From assembly GCA_035610365.1 (NCBI GenBank), contig CM069432.1:8432001-8496000 (forward strand): a DNA stretch of 64,000 nucleotides, given 5' to 3'. The first letter of the stretch is position 1, and each line of letters starts with the position of its first letter. Positions 43,259-54,870 of this stretch are shown here, one piece after another. A program made the position numbers and the translations under genes. This stretch comes from Aquatica leii (Eukaryota > Arthropoda > Insecta > Coleoptera > Lampyridae). The notes under the pieces are model-generated. The model was not told where the DNA came from. It did not search any database and was given only the letters and a program-made list of their open reading frames with translations.

Positions 43259-45146
43259 TAAATAAACTACTATTCTATCAAACTGTTTGTTATTTTGCTA
43301 AATTTATATTGTGGTTTTAATTGAGTTTATAATGTGCTAAAAAGAAACGAAAAAGAAATCGAAAACTTAAAGAAGTAAACGCTAATCTAACAAAAAATCA
43401 CTACAGAGTTAGGTAATCAACTTCTTAACTCGTGGGGAAAACGTTGGCAACTTCGGTTACAACATCAACATGGTTCGGACCCGGAAGTCTTAGAGTAGAC
43501 TCCAGCTGTGTCTTATTAACCAAAATTATCTCTGTCGTAAAGAGCAAATGAAGCTAACAAAAAGGCAAAAATCAAAACGAACACATTTTCGATATGAAGA
43601 TACTCATTTAAGACTTAAGCGTTCGTTGCTTAGTCTTCCAGTTAGCTAAAGAAATTAGCATTAATTTATAGTTGCCAGAATAAGTTGTATAACAAAAGAA
43701 ACAGAAATTTTTCAATTTTTATTTTGTTATACATTCGGTTTCAAGTTTTAGGGATGTATGATTACAAGCTAAGCTAGATCTAGACGACACAAGTATCGAC
43801 TGTACTTATTGTAATATTTATAAAACTAAGATGTGATAACTTATTGACGTGTATAAACCATTATTAAAATATTTTCTTTTCTCTTGTTACTTGACTGACT
43901 TTGATTTGTCCTTGAATATCATTGTGAAACTTTTTATGTTGCGGGTTAGGATCGCTTTATGTTTATTCGGCAAGATTTTTCTATTAACAGATATGGCGCC
44001 CTTATAAACCAAGCATTTTACTTATATTTACCTATACGCAACTCTACGACAGAGTGAATTAGATGTGGTGTAGACCACAAAAACGGAGAACCCGTAACAC
44101 ATTTGTTAAACAATATTAATTTTGTAGTAATTGTAATTGAACTTCGACTTCCAATATGGAGATCTCGCTTATTATGAGAGATAGAAACTCGATTAAATAG
44201 AAACAAAGTTGCTAAATTGAACGCTCATCCTTCTGAAAAAATTTATTATCTTTAAAGGTTCATTCGTAATTTGAAAAAAAATTAAAATTCCAAATTTTGA
44301 AAATCGGCCACTTGTTTCTCTTATTGACACGTAATTTTCCTTATTCTCTGCTGATAGGTTCGTTTTATACTTCCGTTTCGGTTTTTCGAATGCTTCGTAT
44401 TGTCCTAAATTGATGTCAAAAATTGCAAAATATCGGACTGACCGTTGTCTTCCTTCTGGATATGTTTCTAAGTATCTTTGCTCACTTACAAAAGAATTTC
44501 TGTGTGATGAATAAAAAATATACAGTATACCTTCCTTGTAAATTAACTTTTATTTTCTTGTAGCTTTTGTTTCCATGCAAAAACTGCATCTAGACAACTT
44601 GATTTTTACGCTTACCATAGATTTTCGCTTTTTGTTGTTTCTTCACTCAAAATTGTTTGAAATGTCAATGTGTCATATATTATCGGTTTCGGAAACAAAT
44701 GCAATCTGCCAATGTGCTTATCTCATATCGCGCCCATAAGAAAATTTGAACTTTGTGTTTCTAAAACAATTATTCAAAACGATCGCAAATAATAGAAGTA
44801 TATCTGATTTTCAAAATTCGCAATTTTCAGTTTTTTTTTAAATTACGAATAAACCCTTCAAGATAACAAAATTTTTTATTCAGATAATGAATCTACAAAT
44901 TAGTAAATTTTGTTTCGTTAATTCAACTTTAACTTTAAATAATTTTTATACGAATAACGCATCTGTAAAAATGTTACCATGTTGTCTGAAGGTGATCTTC
45001 GTTACTTACAAGATCGAAACATTTTCAACAATTTTAAACTTTTCATATTTTACAATTTCAACTTTAATTATTAAATTACGATGTACGCTACGACTTACTG
45101 GATTTTTATTTGTTCCTTGTTGCTAGAAGATTAAATTAATTCCAAA
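43259..45146. other. AT-rich stretch with no supported gene
   Basis: Short frames (44018-44206 minus; 44887-45126 plus) have no recognised features. No repeats were seen. Confidence 0.5.
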
Positions 45147-45161
45147 ACATAAAAAAACTTG
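45147..45161 (+). repeat. Target-site duplication of the purine-rich LINE, left copy
   Basis: ACATAAAAAAACTTG, identical to 49751-49765. Confidence 0.85.
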
Positions 45162-45783
45162 GCCGTGTTTTGAAGGTGGTTGAGTGAGGACGTGTTTAAT
45201 AGTAGTGAGGAGTTTTGTGTAATTTAAAGTGATTTACAGCAATTAATTGACGTGTGCGTGTTGAGGATTGTGAAGTTGAAGAAATGATTAGAAATACAGT
45301 TTTAATGTGAGTAGTAAATAAGTACATTAAAACTATGGATAAGAAGATATAGGTGGCTCAGATAACGTGTGCGAATGCGAGCGGATATCGTGGACTAGTT
45401 TAAAGTTCAAGCGCGCGCTTTTGATAACAGTGAAGTACAAACTTTTATTTATATACTTTTTCTAATACTTGTGGCAGGCTTTAATTAAATACAATTAGAA
45501 AGAATCATAATAACAATAAATTTAAAAAAATTAATAAGGAAAAAAAAATTAAATAAATAACTAAATTAAAAAAATAAATAAATAAATAAATAAGTAATAA
45601 CAAAAGGGGGAAAGGGATGAATAAAAGAGAGAGAAAGGAAGAGGAAAAAGAAAGGCAACAAATATTTGAAAGAGAAAGAAAACAATAAGATCACCAGACA
45701 TTAAAAAGATATCGGAGGAGAGCGAAGGAAAAACCTCAAGAACAGAAGGAGGAAGGAAAGAAATGGAGGAGTTAAAAGAATAA

Positions 45784-46384
45784 ATGAGAGAAATGATAAA
45801 ACAGATGGAAGAAAATATGCAAGGAATAAGACAAGAAATCAAAGAAATGAAAAAGAAATGGGAGAAAGAGAAAAGAAGTGGGAGATAGAAAAAGAGAAAC
45901 TGGTGGAGAAAATAGAAAAACTGGAGAAAAAAGCGGAAGACGAAGAAAGATGGAAAAGAAAGAATAATATTGTGATAAAGGGGTGGAGAAGTGAAAAACC
46001 ACAAAAAGATTTAGCAGTGATGCTGGAAGAAAAATTAAATGTAAAAGTAGAGGTAAAAAAGTGACAGTAATAAACAAAGAGAAGAAAAATGAGATGGTGG
46101 TGGCGGAAATCGGAGGATGGGAGGAAAAACAGAAGGTAATGGAGGAGAAGAAGAAATTAAAGAATACAAGAATATATATAAGTCACGATTTGACATGGGA
46201 GGAAAGAAGAGTGCAAAGAGAAATAATGAACATAGCGGTGGAAAAAAGAGCGGAAGGAAAAAGAGTATGGGTAGGGTACAGAAAAATGGAGATAGACGGA
46301 GACAGATACATATGGAACGACAATGATAGGGGACTGTGCAGAGAAAGAGAAGAGAAAGTGGGGAACCAAAAGGCAAAATACTAA
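45784..46384 (+). pseudogene. LINE ORF1 relic: coiled coil plus RRM-like domain
   Basis: Reads MREMIKQMEENMQGIRQEIK, then KWEIEKEKLVEKIEKLEKKA, a heptad-rich coiled coil. It is followed by RKNNIVIKGW, then VVAEIGGWEEKQKVMEEKKK, IYISHDLTWEERRVQREI and RVWVGYRKMEIDGDRYIWND. The last blocks follow the RNA-binding ORF1 of a LINE group common in ants and other insects, with overall likeness to L1-type ORF1. The protein would coat the element RNA. Frameshifts lie near 45860 and 46062. Confidence 0.8.
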
Positions 46385-46510
46385 AGGGCAAAGGGGGTGG
46401 TAAAGGAGGGAAAGTTGGCGAAACGGCAAAGAAAAGGAATAATGAGAGATGGAAATGGAAAAGAAAAAGAAAGGAGAAAAAAAGAAAGTGAGGAAGAAGC
46501 ACGGGGGGAA

Positions 46511-47407
46511 GTGAGTGAGCTGAGAGTATTGTTTTGGAACGTAGCAGGAATAAAAAAACAAGGAACATGATTTCTGGAAGTACATCAAGGAACAGGATAA
46601 AGTGGGATTACAGGAAACATGGATGGAAGAAAAAGAATGGGAGTGGTGGAAAAAAGAGTTGCCGGAGGAACTTGAGTGAGTGGTGCAACATGCAGAAAGA
46701 GAAGAGAAAAAAGGGAGAGCAAAGGGGGGGATAATAACGGGAATAAGAAAAAAATGGTTGAACCAAGAAAAGAAGGAGAAAGTGCAACAGAGAAGAGGAG
46801 TTGTAGAAAGGAACATACAGGGGGGAAAAACAAAAATAAAAGTAGTGACGGTTCATAGCAGTAGAATGAAAGACACAAGGAAAAACATAGAACAGATGAT
46901 AGAAGAGAGGGAAGAAGGATTGATAATAGTAGGAGGGGACTTCAACGCAAGAATAGGGGAAGAGGGGAGAATACAAGAAAGAAAAGGGACGGGAAAGAGA
47001 CAAACAAAGGACAAGGTGATAAATAAAGAGGAGAGGAACTGCTGGAATTGTGCAACGAAAAAGGGTGGGAAATAATGAACGGGAACAGAGAAGAAGATGG
47101 AAAGGGGGAATTTACGTACATAGGAGGAAGGGGAGAATCAATAATAGATTTTGTAATGACAAATGAAGAGGCCGCAGAAAAGGTAAAGACATTTAAGGTG
47201 GGAAAAAGGGTAGAGTCAGACCATCAACCACTGGAATTGACAATGAAAGGAAGGGAAAGAGAAGAGAGAGAGGAAGAGGAGAAGTACATAACTAAAAAAA
47301 AGTGGACAGAAGAGAGTATAAAAAGATATAAAGAGAGAATAGGGAAAACGGTATGGATAGGGAAGGAATTACAAGAAAGTGTAGAGGAAATGAGAGAGAT
47401 GATGTAG
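46511..47407 (+). pseudogene. LINE ORF2 relic: APE endonuclease domain
   Basis: ORF2 starts near LRVLFWNVAGI (46520-46553), the N-terminal APE block. After a stop and frameshifts come KGGIITGIRKKW, then GLIIVGGDFNARIGEEG (about 46918-46968), with the catalytic D-x-N. NEKGWEIMNGNREEDGKGEF, IIDFVMTNEEA and SDHQPLELTM (from about 47218) follow, with the SDH catalytic motif. It nicks target DNA to prime reverse transcription. Key residues of the visible blocks are kept, but the Glu motif near the start is in a broken stretch. Confidence 0.83.
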
Positions 47408-47409
47408 AA

Positions 47410-49320
47410 AACAACAGAGAGAGTCAGATTTAGAAAATGGAAGGGGAGAAAACTGGATGGAAGAAATGGTGAGATAAGGAATACAAGGAAGCAAAGAAAA
47501 TGCAAGAAGAGCATTAAGACAGTGGAAAAAGGGAAGAAAGAAAAAGAAGAATACGAAGAAGCAGTAAAAATATACAAAAAAACATGCGACAGAAAGAAGG
47601 AGGAAAACAAAAAGAAACAAGAGGAGCAGATTAAAGGAATAAAAACGGAAGAAGATGTATGTAAGTACCTAAAGAAGCAGAGGAAAAAACACGACGACAA
47701 AGGGAATAAAAATTAAAGAATGGGAGATATATTTTCGGAACCTGTTGGGAGGGGAAGAACAAAAGCAGGAAAAAGAAAAAAGAAAAGACGCGGTAGTAAG
47801 ACAAGAAGAAGAAGATAGAGATAGAATAAGGGAAGAAGAAGTAATAGAGGCGATAAAGAATATAAAAAAAAGAAAGGCGACAGGAGAAGATGGGATACAA
47901 GGAGAAGAGTGGATATACGGGGGAGAAAATGTAGCAAAAAGGATGACGGAAGTACTAAACAAAATATGGAAAGGATTTCCAGAGAGATGGAGAGAAGGAA
48001 TAATATGCCCAATACATAAAAAAGGCAAAAAAAATAAAGTCGAGAATTATAGAGGAGTAACATTATTGAGCACGGCATACAAATTGTACGCGACAATACT
48101 GCAAGAAATATTACAGAAGGAAATAGAGGAAAAAAGTTTGGTACCAGACGGACAAGCGGGATTCAGAAAAGGAAGAAGGGCGATAGACAACATATATATA
48201 CTGAAACACTTAGCAAATAAAGAACTAGAAAAAAAAGAGGGAAAATGGTAGCACTATTCGTAAACCTAAAAGCTGCTTTTGACAAAGTGAATAGGGAAAA
48301 GCTGTGGGAATATATGAAAAGAAAAAAAATCAATGAAAGATTAATACAAAGAATAGAGGAAATCTACGAAGAAACGAGGAGCAGGGTAAAGTGAATGGGG
48401 AAGAGAGCGAGAAATTCATCACAAAGAAAGGGTTGAGACAGAGATGTCCACTGAGCCCAAGCCTGTTCTCAGTATATACGGGGGATCTGGAAAAGACAAT
48501 GAGAGGACAACAGACAGAAGGGATAGTGGTAGGGAAAGCTAAGGTATGGTCGTTGGCGTATGCGGATGACATAGTGCTGGTGGCTAAGGAGGAAAAGGAA
48601 ATGAAAGAGATGATGAAAACGCTAGAAAAATATATGAAAAAAAAAAGAAATGGAAGTAAACACGGAGAAAACAAAGATAATGATATTTAGAAAAGGAGGG
48701 GGAAAAAGAAAAAGAGAGGAGTGGAGATGGAGTGATGAGAAAGTGCAACAAGTGAAGGAATTTACATACCTGGGCTACACGATGAAACAGGATAATAAAG
48801 AGAGAGAACACATAAAGGAAAGGGCGAAGAAAGGAAACAGGCTAATAGGACAAGTCTGGGGTGTGGGGGAAAGAGTATTCAAGATGGATATAAAAAAAAA
48901 GAAAATTGTTGTTCGAAAAATTAATAAAGGGGGTGGTAATGTATGGAGCGGAAATATGAGGCTGGAAGGAGTGGAGGGAGGTAGAGGGGCTACAGGAAAA
49001 ATACTGGAGATGGGTGTTAGGATTGGACAAGGATACACCGGGGTATATTGTGAGAGAGGAGGTACAGATAGAAAAAATAAGGGTAGAGCAATAAAATACG
49101 AGGAAGAAATGAGGGAAAGAACAGATTGCAAAATACTTCAAGAATGTTGGAAAGAGATAAAGGGAGGGAAAGTGAAGTACGGGCAGGAGGGCAGAGAAGA
49201 GTATTACAAAAGAAACGGGTACGCGAGTGAAGAAGTGGAGAGATTAAGAGAAGAGAGGGTAAGGACAAGGGAAGAAATAATAAGGAGAGATAGAGACATC
49301 GAAAAACAAGAAAGATGAAC
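47410..49320 (+). pseudogene. LINE ORF2 relic: reverse transcriptase
   Basis: Linker KEKEEYEEAVKIYKKTCDRK, then RKATGEDGIQGEEWIYG (about 47871-47920), RWREGIICPIHKKGKKNKVE, NYRGVTLLSTAYKLYATILQ and DGQAGFRKGRRAIDNIYIL. Motif A reads LFVNLKAAFDKVN: the catalytic Asp is Asn (AAC, 48263-48265). GLRQRCPLSPSLFSVY and LAYADDIVLVAK (YADD at 48559-48570) are intact, and FTYLGYTMKQDN follows. Frames change near 48250, 48390, 48645 and 48920. The last part (to 49318) is Lys/Arg/Glu-rich. The Asn substitution alone would abolish polymerase activity. Confidence 0.87.
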
Positions 49321-49375
49321 AAAGATAAAAGAGAGCAGATATAATAGGAATTATAAAGATATCAAGGGTGAAGGG

Positions 49376-49672
49376 GTGCCGGAATATTTAAAAGATAGAA
49401 AGATTAAAAGCAACAAAAGGAAAAAAATGGTGGCAAGGTTCAGATGTGGCAACGAGGAGTTAGGGAACAAATATTGGAAAGAAGAACCAGAAAAGTTGTG
49501 CAGGCTATGTGGAGAAGAAACGGAAGACCTTAACCACATGAGAAAGAAATGCAGGGAACAAAGAGAAGAGGTGATGAAAATAGTGAAAATCTTAGATGAA
49601 AACGGAAAAGGAGCGGAATGGATGGAGGAAGTATGGAGCAGGAGGAAAAAGTTAAGAGGGGAGAAGGGATAA
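49376..49672 (+). pseudogene. LINE ORF2 relic: C-terminal Cys-His domain
   Basis: Reads MVARFRCGNEELGNKYW, then LCRLCGEETEDLNHMRKKC, a C-x2-C-...-H-x4-C cluster typical of the end of this LINE group, and finishes with EVWSRRKKLRGEKG at TAA 49670-49672. The 3' UTR of about 80 bp follows. This part is open throughout. Confidence 0.82.
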
Positions 49673-49750
49673 GAAAATGTAGTATATATGTATAGACAAC
49701 ACGATCAAATTTGTAAGCCAAATGGCAACGAATAAAGTTAAACTTATATA

Positions 49751-49765
49751 ACATAAAAAAACTTG
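49751..49765 (+). repeat. Target-site duplication of the purine-rich LINE, right copy
   Basis: ACATAAAAAAACTTG, identical to 45147-45161. Confidence 0.85.
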
Positions 49766-51479
49766 TATAGGAATACATTTTTCCCTACGGAAATAACTGT
49801 AAAATTACGTTTTTAGTTAATTGGGTAAAATAATTTAATCATTAACATAAAAAACTTAATTTGACTCTAAAGAAAAATAATTGTTTTATACAAATTAGAA
49901 TATTTGTTCGCAGTTTATCTTTTTATATAAAATTGTGACAGATTTATAAATTTATTTTTAAACTGCAATATACTTAACAATAAACGTAGACAAAAAAGTT
50001 TCAAACGATTCCACTTTCTTTGATAAGCCGCGTATTATTACTATATGTCAAATTACAAATTTATTGTGTGTATTGACAGGCGGACACGTACATACATAAA
50101 GAATTACTTAATCAAAAAAGTACAAAACGAGTCACAACCGTTACCAAAAAAAAATATGTTGATTTCTAAAAGACGTTTGACCTAAAAACAAGGAATAAAT
50201 GACGGAAATTGCACTAAAATTTATACAACGTTCGTAACTGAATGGATGTCTACCTTAAAAGATTTAAAAATTTAATTCTATTGTCTATTCATGCAACAAA
50301 AAATCCAGTGGTACAATTTTATTCAATTCAAATTATGTCAATACACCGCATCATTGTACATTATATTCAAAGTACAGTTTTTCCATACAATAATTCCAAT
50401 TAATCTTGCCCAAACCCATAACAATAATTGCAACGTTTAGAAAATTACTTTTAACAGTAAATTAGTCTATAGATATTAACATAGCTTTGAAAAAATAATT
50501 TATAACAGGTACACTGAGGTCAATTAGAAACGATTAATTGGGCAACAAATTACAATAAAACACGTTCTAATTAACCACACTAATAATTAAACCTTAGGTA
50601 GTGGATTTCATGCTGCGAATACAACATTGAAACTTTTATGGCTAAAAGACTAGTTGACCTAACTACGTTTGGGGTCATTAAATACATTATTTATTTATTA
50701 GTTTTACAAGGTGACTGAAATTGTTTAAAGTTTATTTAAGCACAATTATAAAAACGTATAGTTTGCGTTTCTTAATTTTTTATTGTAGTTTGTTTTGCCT
50801 TATAACATGTTTTAAATGAAGGTATGTATTCGAAGCAATAACTTAAACCATTTTGACAAAGACTATAATATTGAAGCGTTCCCGAAGAACGCTGATCGAA
50901 AAACGTGGAACATTCTGGATGCAGATAACGTAATGATATAAAAAGCATTCGAAGGAAGATAGAGTTAATTTTTCAAATTGAATCGGAGGAAGTGTTAGGA
51001 AGACTTTGTCGGTTTAAATAAATTAAGTGTATAAAACAAGATAAATATAACGTCGTGAACGTGTTGTAAACATAAACAAAGACCAGTTTTAGATAAATAA
51101 AAAGTGCGAATAGTAAATATCCAATGATAGTAATATATAAATTAGTCTAGGTTGTTTTTTTTTCTTAAATACCGTTACATTTTGAACTAAAATCTAATGA
51201 TGTGCTGTTTGCAATTAGTACTCCCACTTCAGTAGAAACCAGAATTTGGCGAGCTGTCATAACTTTGGATAATGATAAGGCTGAAGCCAAGAAAAATGCC
51301 AAATTTAAAAAACCAGGTTATGGTCCAGCAGCATATCTAGCAACGGAGGAAGAGACAAACCTGAGCAAAAAGATTTTATTTGTACGCGACATGATTGGCC
51401 AGCATAAACTTAATTAAAAATGGCAAATAAATTGTTAGTAACATATTACTTATAAACAAGACACGTTAGAGACAAAGAC
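49766..51479. other. AT-rich stretch; one short unexplained frame
   Basis: No repeat was recognised. The frame at 51202-51417 is described separately. Confidence 0.5.
51202..51417 (+). other. Unrecognised 71-codon open frame
   Basis: Reads FAISTPTSVETRIWRAVITL, then KKNAKFKKPGYGPAAYLATE and ends with IGQHKLN. The composition looks protein-like and differs from the AT-rich background, but no family is recognised. It could be the end of a decayed transposase or a stranded exon. It lies just left of the uncharacterised element at 51480. Confidence 0.25.
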
Positions 51480-51529
51480 GCAAAGAAAGAAGTGTACCAA
51501 GTAACGTTTTATAGAGAGGGAAATCGTTG

Positions 51530-51672
51530 GGGAATTTGGTGTAGATGATCTGGGAATTGAAGGGGAATGCAATGGGAATTTAGGAAAATTGAATTGGAAT
51601 TTAGGGGAATTGAATGGGAAAATTGGGGAGAAATTGATGGGAATTGAATGTGAATTGAAGGGAATTGAATAG
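51530..51672 (+). repeat. Degenerate GGGAATTG minisatellite, 5' end of the plus-strand copy
   Basis: Variants such as GGGAATTGAA, GGGGAATGCAAT and GGGAAAATTGG in direct orientation, spaced about 10-15 bp. Inverted counterparts are at 54045-54200 and 59115-59280. Confidence 0.8.
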
Positions 51673-52404
51673 TTCACTGCGCATACTCTTATTATTCTTC
51701 CATAACCTCAAACTACCACGTGTCGTTACTGTGCCATATCTGTGTTAGCTGCATACTGTTCAAGTGTGGTGCTGCATTTTTGAAGACGATAAGGTATGTT
51801 ATTGTGCTTTATTTATGCATTTTAAAAACTTTTTTTTATAATACATACATTACGTGAGAATAGTAATATTAAAGTAGCATGTATTTTTATTTCTGCATGT
51901 ATGTACAGCCGAGTGCAAACGAAACCGACGTACCTCTTTTATTAACAACAGTCGTTTCAATCGAGGAATGGAGTTAAAAAAAGAGGTTGGCAACTTCTTT
52001 AGCTCACCACTTTGGTCGCTACTGTTCATTCCATTTCTGAAATAAAGATCTTTAGGCTTCATTAAATATTAAGATACGGTTTTTGACAAAAAATAATTTG
52101 AAAATTTTTGAAATCATATTGAGGTATGAAAACTAGAGCTTCCATCGACAAACTGATTGAATCAAAGGAATCAATGGACGTAAAAAATAAATCACAAAAA
52201 TTTTCAACAATGACAATTGGTATAATATTAACGATATCCAATAGTTATTTAGCTTGACAAATTTGGTACACCCCAGTTACTTTTTTACATAGGTGCTCGG
52301 CTTGCATACACTTTCTCCTAGTGGTTTGCAAAACGTTATAAATCGAGTTAGAAATATTTCACGCGATATAAGGCAAATATCACTCCAATTCGTTTTTATT
52401 TCAG

Positions 52405-53863
52405 ATGGACCAACAAATTTTTGAAAGTATTGAAATTAAGTTAGAAAGCAAAATTTCTGATCATTTGAAAAATCTTTTGATAATATCTGGTTTCGACAAC
52501 CTATATAGCTTGAGAAATATTGCTATCGAAGATATAAATAAAATCGAACAATTTGCTAGGGATGAGCTCCCAAGTTATATTGATCCAACTGATTTTCCGA
52601 AATATTATGGCCCCGAATTCTCGAGTAACCATATCAGATTTAAAATATTTGATGGTCATAAAAAGCTCTTGCTGGGTATAGCTGAGTGTTTGAGTAATGC
52701 TTAAAAAACCCAAGATAAAGCTACCATGACTGAGCCTCAAAGTCAAATTGAAATAAACAAAAAGTCGGTTGGAAGCTCGAGTGGAAAGAAGCTCGAGATT
52801 GCGGAAAACAGGATGCTCCAGAATCTCGGTCAGGGTTGACAGAAATATGACGTGTGACATAACTTACTTTTGTGGAAATTCATTAAAAATTCATAAGCTT
52901 GCCAAAAGTGCAACTCGTAAACCAAGATGGATATATGGTAATTATTATACTCACTTTAATAGGCATAATCTCGAGCTTAGTGATTCTAGTAATAGAAAAA
53001 GGCCCATTAGAGATAGTAAAGAAGTGGATAAGCCGAATAAGCAGGCAAAGATGACAAACTTTTCATTCAAAATTCAGCAATCACCATCGAAAAGTGCATC
53101 CAGCTCGACATACAGTAATAAAAAAATTGTAGTCATAGAAAATAAAATAATTTCACCTGGGATTTCGCTTCCGATTCCACATGAATCAAGCACTTTCTCC
53201 AGAAGACCTTCACAAATATTTACTAATGCTTCTAACCAGCCTGAGACGACAGATAATAAAAATCAAATTGATCAGTGGAGTAACGACGAGAATAACAATG
53301 AACTCTCACACATCAATTCCATTCATAGTTTCGCTAAAGACTGTACTACGGAAAATTTTCGTAAAAATTTAACTGTGAATCTTTCATCTAGTCAAGATAC
53401 TTCAAATGACGTTGAAAATTTTACTACAGTTGAAATTCAATCTAATGACAATAATACATCACTACAATCTGAGATCTCGTGCTCAATTAATAATGAATTG
53501 ACTACTGAGCCAAGAATTCTCCAGCAAACTAAATGGAAAACAGTAAAATACAGTTGGGCTGAAAGAAAAAGAAGGAAGAAGGAACGGGAGATACCCAATC
53601 AATTAAAAATTACTTCATTCTTGCCTATAATTAGCCAAATTGGGGCAGTCATAAACAATAACCCTGAACTGACGACAATAATCTATGATGTGTTACCCTC
53701 GACCTCGGCTTCAACCCCATCAGCGAGTGGAGGTCCAAATACGCTCTTAAGTCACTTAGTTGAGGTGGCTTGTCGAAATAGTGATAAAAAGAAAAATAAT
53801 TTTGATGAAGAACTGAAAAAGTTCTCAATATTTGTTTTACTGTGGTGGGAAGTTATTATATGA
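52405..53863 (+). pseudogene. Element U ORF, plus-strand copy, truncated
   Basis: Starts MDQQIFESIEIKLESKISDH. The N-terminal 100 residues (LLIISGFDNLYSLRNIAIED) look like a SAM-like helical domain. A TAA at 52702-52704 replaces a Lys codon of the other copy. About 130 bp are deleted near 52830. The frame 52769-53863 continues with CDITYFCGNSLKIHKLAKSA, NYYTHFNRH (a possible CxC...HxxxH zinc finger) and a long Ser/Asn-rich, low-complexity segment. It then has TKWKTVKYSWAERKRRKKER and a conserved end (RNSDKKKNNFDEELKKFSIF). It is the same protein as on the minus strand at 58566-56875, but more damaged. Function unknown. Confidence 0.6.
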
Positions 53864-54044
53864 GACTTTACATGCGAACTTGAAAAAATTCTACTTTTTT
53901 CTACTGCGATTAGGCATTGGCAACGTTCTGCATAGGTTCATCCTTGAATTATTATATAATGAAACATTTTACTCCTAGCAAATCTTATAGAGTTTTATCT
54001 ATAAAGCGCGAGGGGGAAATCGGTCCAAAACTTTCCTACACTAA

Positions 54045-54200
54045 ATTCCCTTCCTAAAACATAATTCCCTTCAATTCCCATTTAATTCCCACAATTCCGA
54101 TTGAATTCTCATCAATTCCCTTCTAATTTCCCACAATTTCCTTCTAATTCCCATGAATTCCCTTCTAATTCCCCTCAATTCCCTATTCTCATTCCTCTAA
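54045..54200 (-). repeat. Degenerate CAATTCCC minisatellite between the two U copies
   Basis: TTCCCTTCAATTCCCATTTA and similar units. It is the inverted form of 51530-51672, and the 3' end of the plus-strand copy. Confidence 0.8.
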
Positions 54201-54870
54201 ATTTCGTTTCAATTCCGGTTCGATTTCCCTCTATTACTTTTAGGTATCTAAATATATTCATTCAATTATATTATAAATTAGAAGCGAGCCTTGAAGGCTT
54301 GTATCATCAAAATTTCAAATTGTAATTGATCTGCGAGATCTGCAAGTTCATAATTTTGTTTAGTGTTATATTTAATTTTGTTTAGTGTTATATTTTATTA
54401 TAATTAAAATGTATGAGGAATAAAAGTCATTGTACTTTAAAAACTCTTTATTAATAAAGAAAATGTAAACAAATAAAAAGAAAACTCTTGGAAAAGATTA
54501 AAAAAATATTTTCTTTCTTACAAAAGTAATATAAATATTATAACAGTTACATTGGTATTACTATAATACTGTCTTTTTAGGTCTTTTTAATTTTCTTGAA
54601 ATTACTGTTAATTTGTTGTCGCAGATGCCTTTTTATTTCAAAGGGACATGAGCCTATTAAATCGACGGGCCCAAAAAATAATTTTTTTTCTATCGTTTGG
54701 ATATCATCCGATTTTCGCCAAAAAAATTGGTCGAGTTCCTCTTTCAGGAACTTAAAGGTACATGCATCGCTGTGGCTATCGATAATTCTGCCGAGAAACC
54801 AGCTATGGTCATAGTAAACATAGTATTTTTCTGATTGCAGCTCTTTTGACAGGTTTTCTTCTGCTTCACT

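Larger units (their letters stand above)
45162..49750 (+). mobile_element. Apparently full-length LINE, purine-rich sense strand
   Basis: 4589 bp between perfect 15-bp direct repeats. It has a 5' region of about 600 bp including an (AAAT)n run at 45570-45592, an ORF1 with coiled coil and RNA-binding domain, and an ORF2 with APE endonuclease, reverse transcriptase and a terminal Cys-His motif. The 3' end is short (GTAAGCCAAATGGCAACGAA, then TAAAGTTAAACTTATATA). The sense strand is overwhelmingly A and G through the coding part, so the minus strand gives many false F/S/L-rich open frames. Numerous frameshifts and stops make it inactive. Clade not assigned. Confidence 0.9.
51480..54245 (+). mobile_element. 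Uncharacterised transposon-like element U, plus-strand deleted copy
   Basis: The 5' end carries degenerate GGGAATTG repeats (51530-51672), a noncoding leader to 52404, an ORF relic to 53863 and a 3' end with CAATTCCC repeats (54045-54200), so the ends are inverted relative to each other. 51840-53888 matches the reverse complement of 56850-59060. After TGCGAACTTGAAAAA (53888) the homology stops and about 150 bp of other sequence leads to the 3' repeats, as in an internally deleted copy. Element class unknown. Confidence 0.6.

Noticed and set aside
45570-45600. (AAAT)n run as a possible LINE tail or microsatellite landmark
   Set aside because: It lies inside the 5' region of the LINE fixed by the 15-bp duplications, so it is not an insertion tail. 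It is only a simple repeat.
46157-46816. 219-codon minus-strand frame rich in Phe, Ser and Leu, and similar frames over 45.5-49.7 kb
   Set aside because: These are antisense shadows of the purine-rich LINE, whose A/G sense strand has few stop codons in reverse. They carry no domains.
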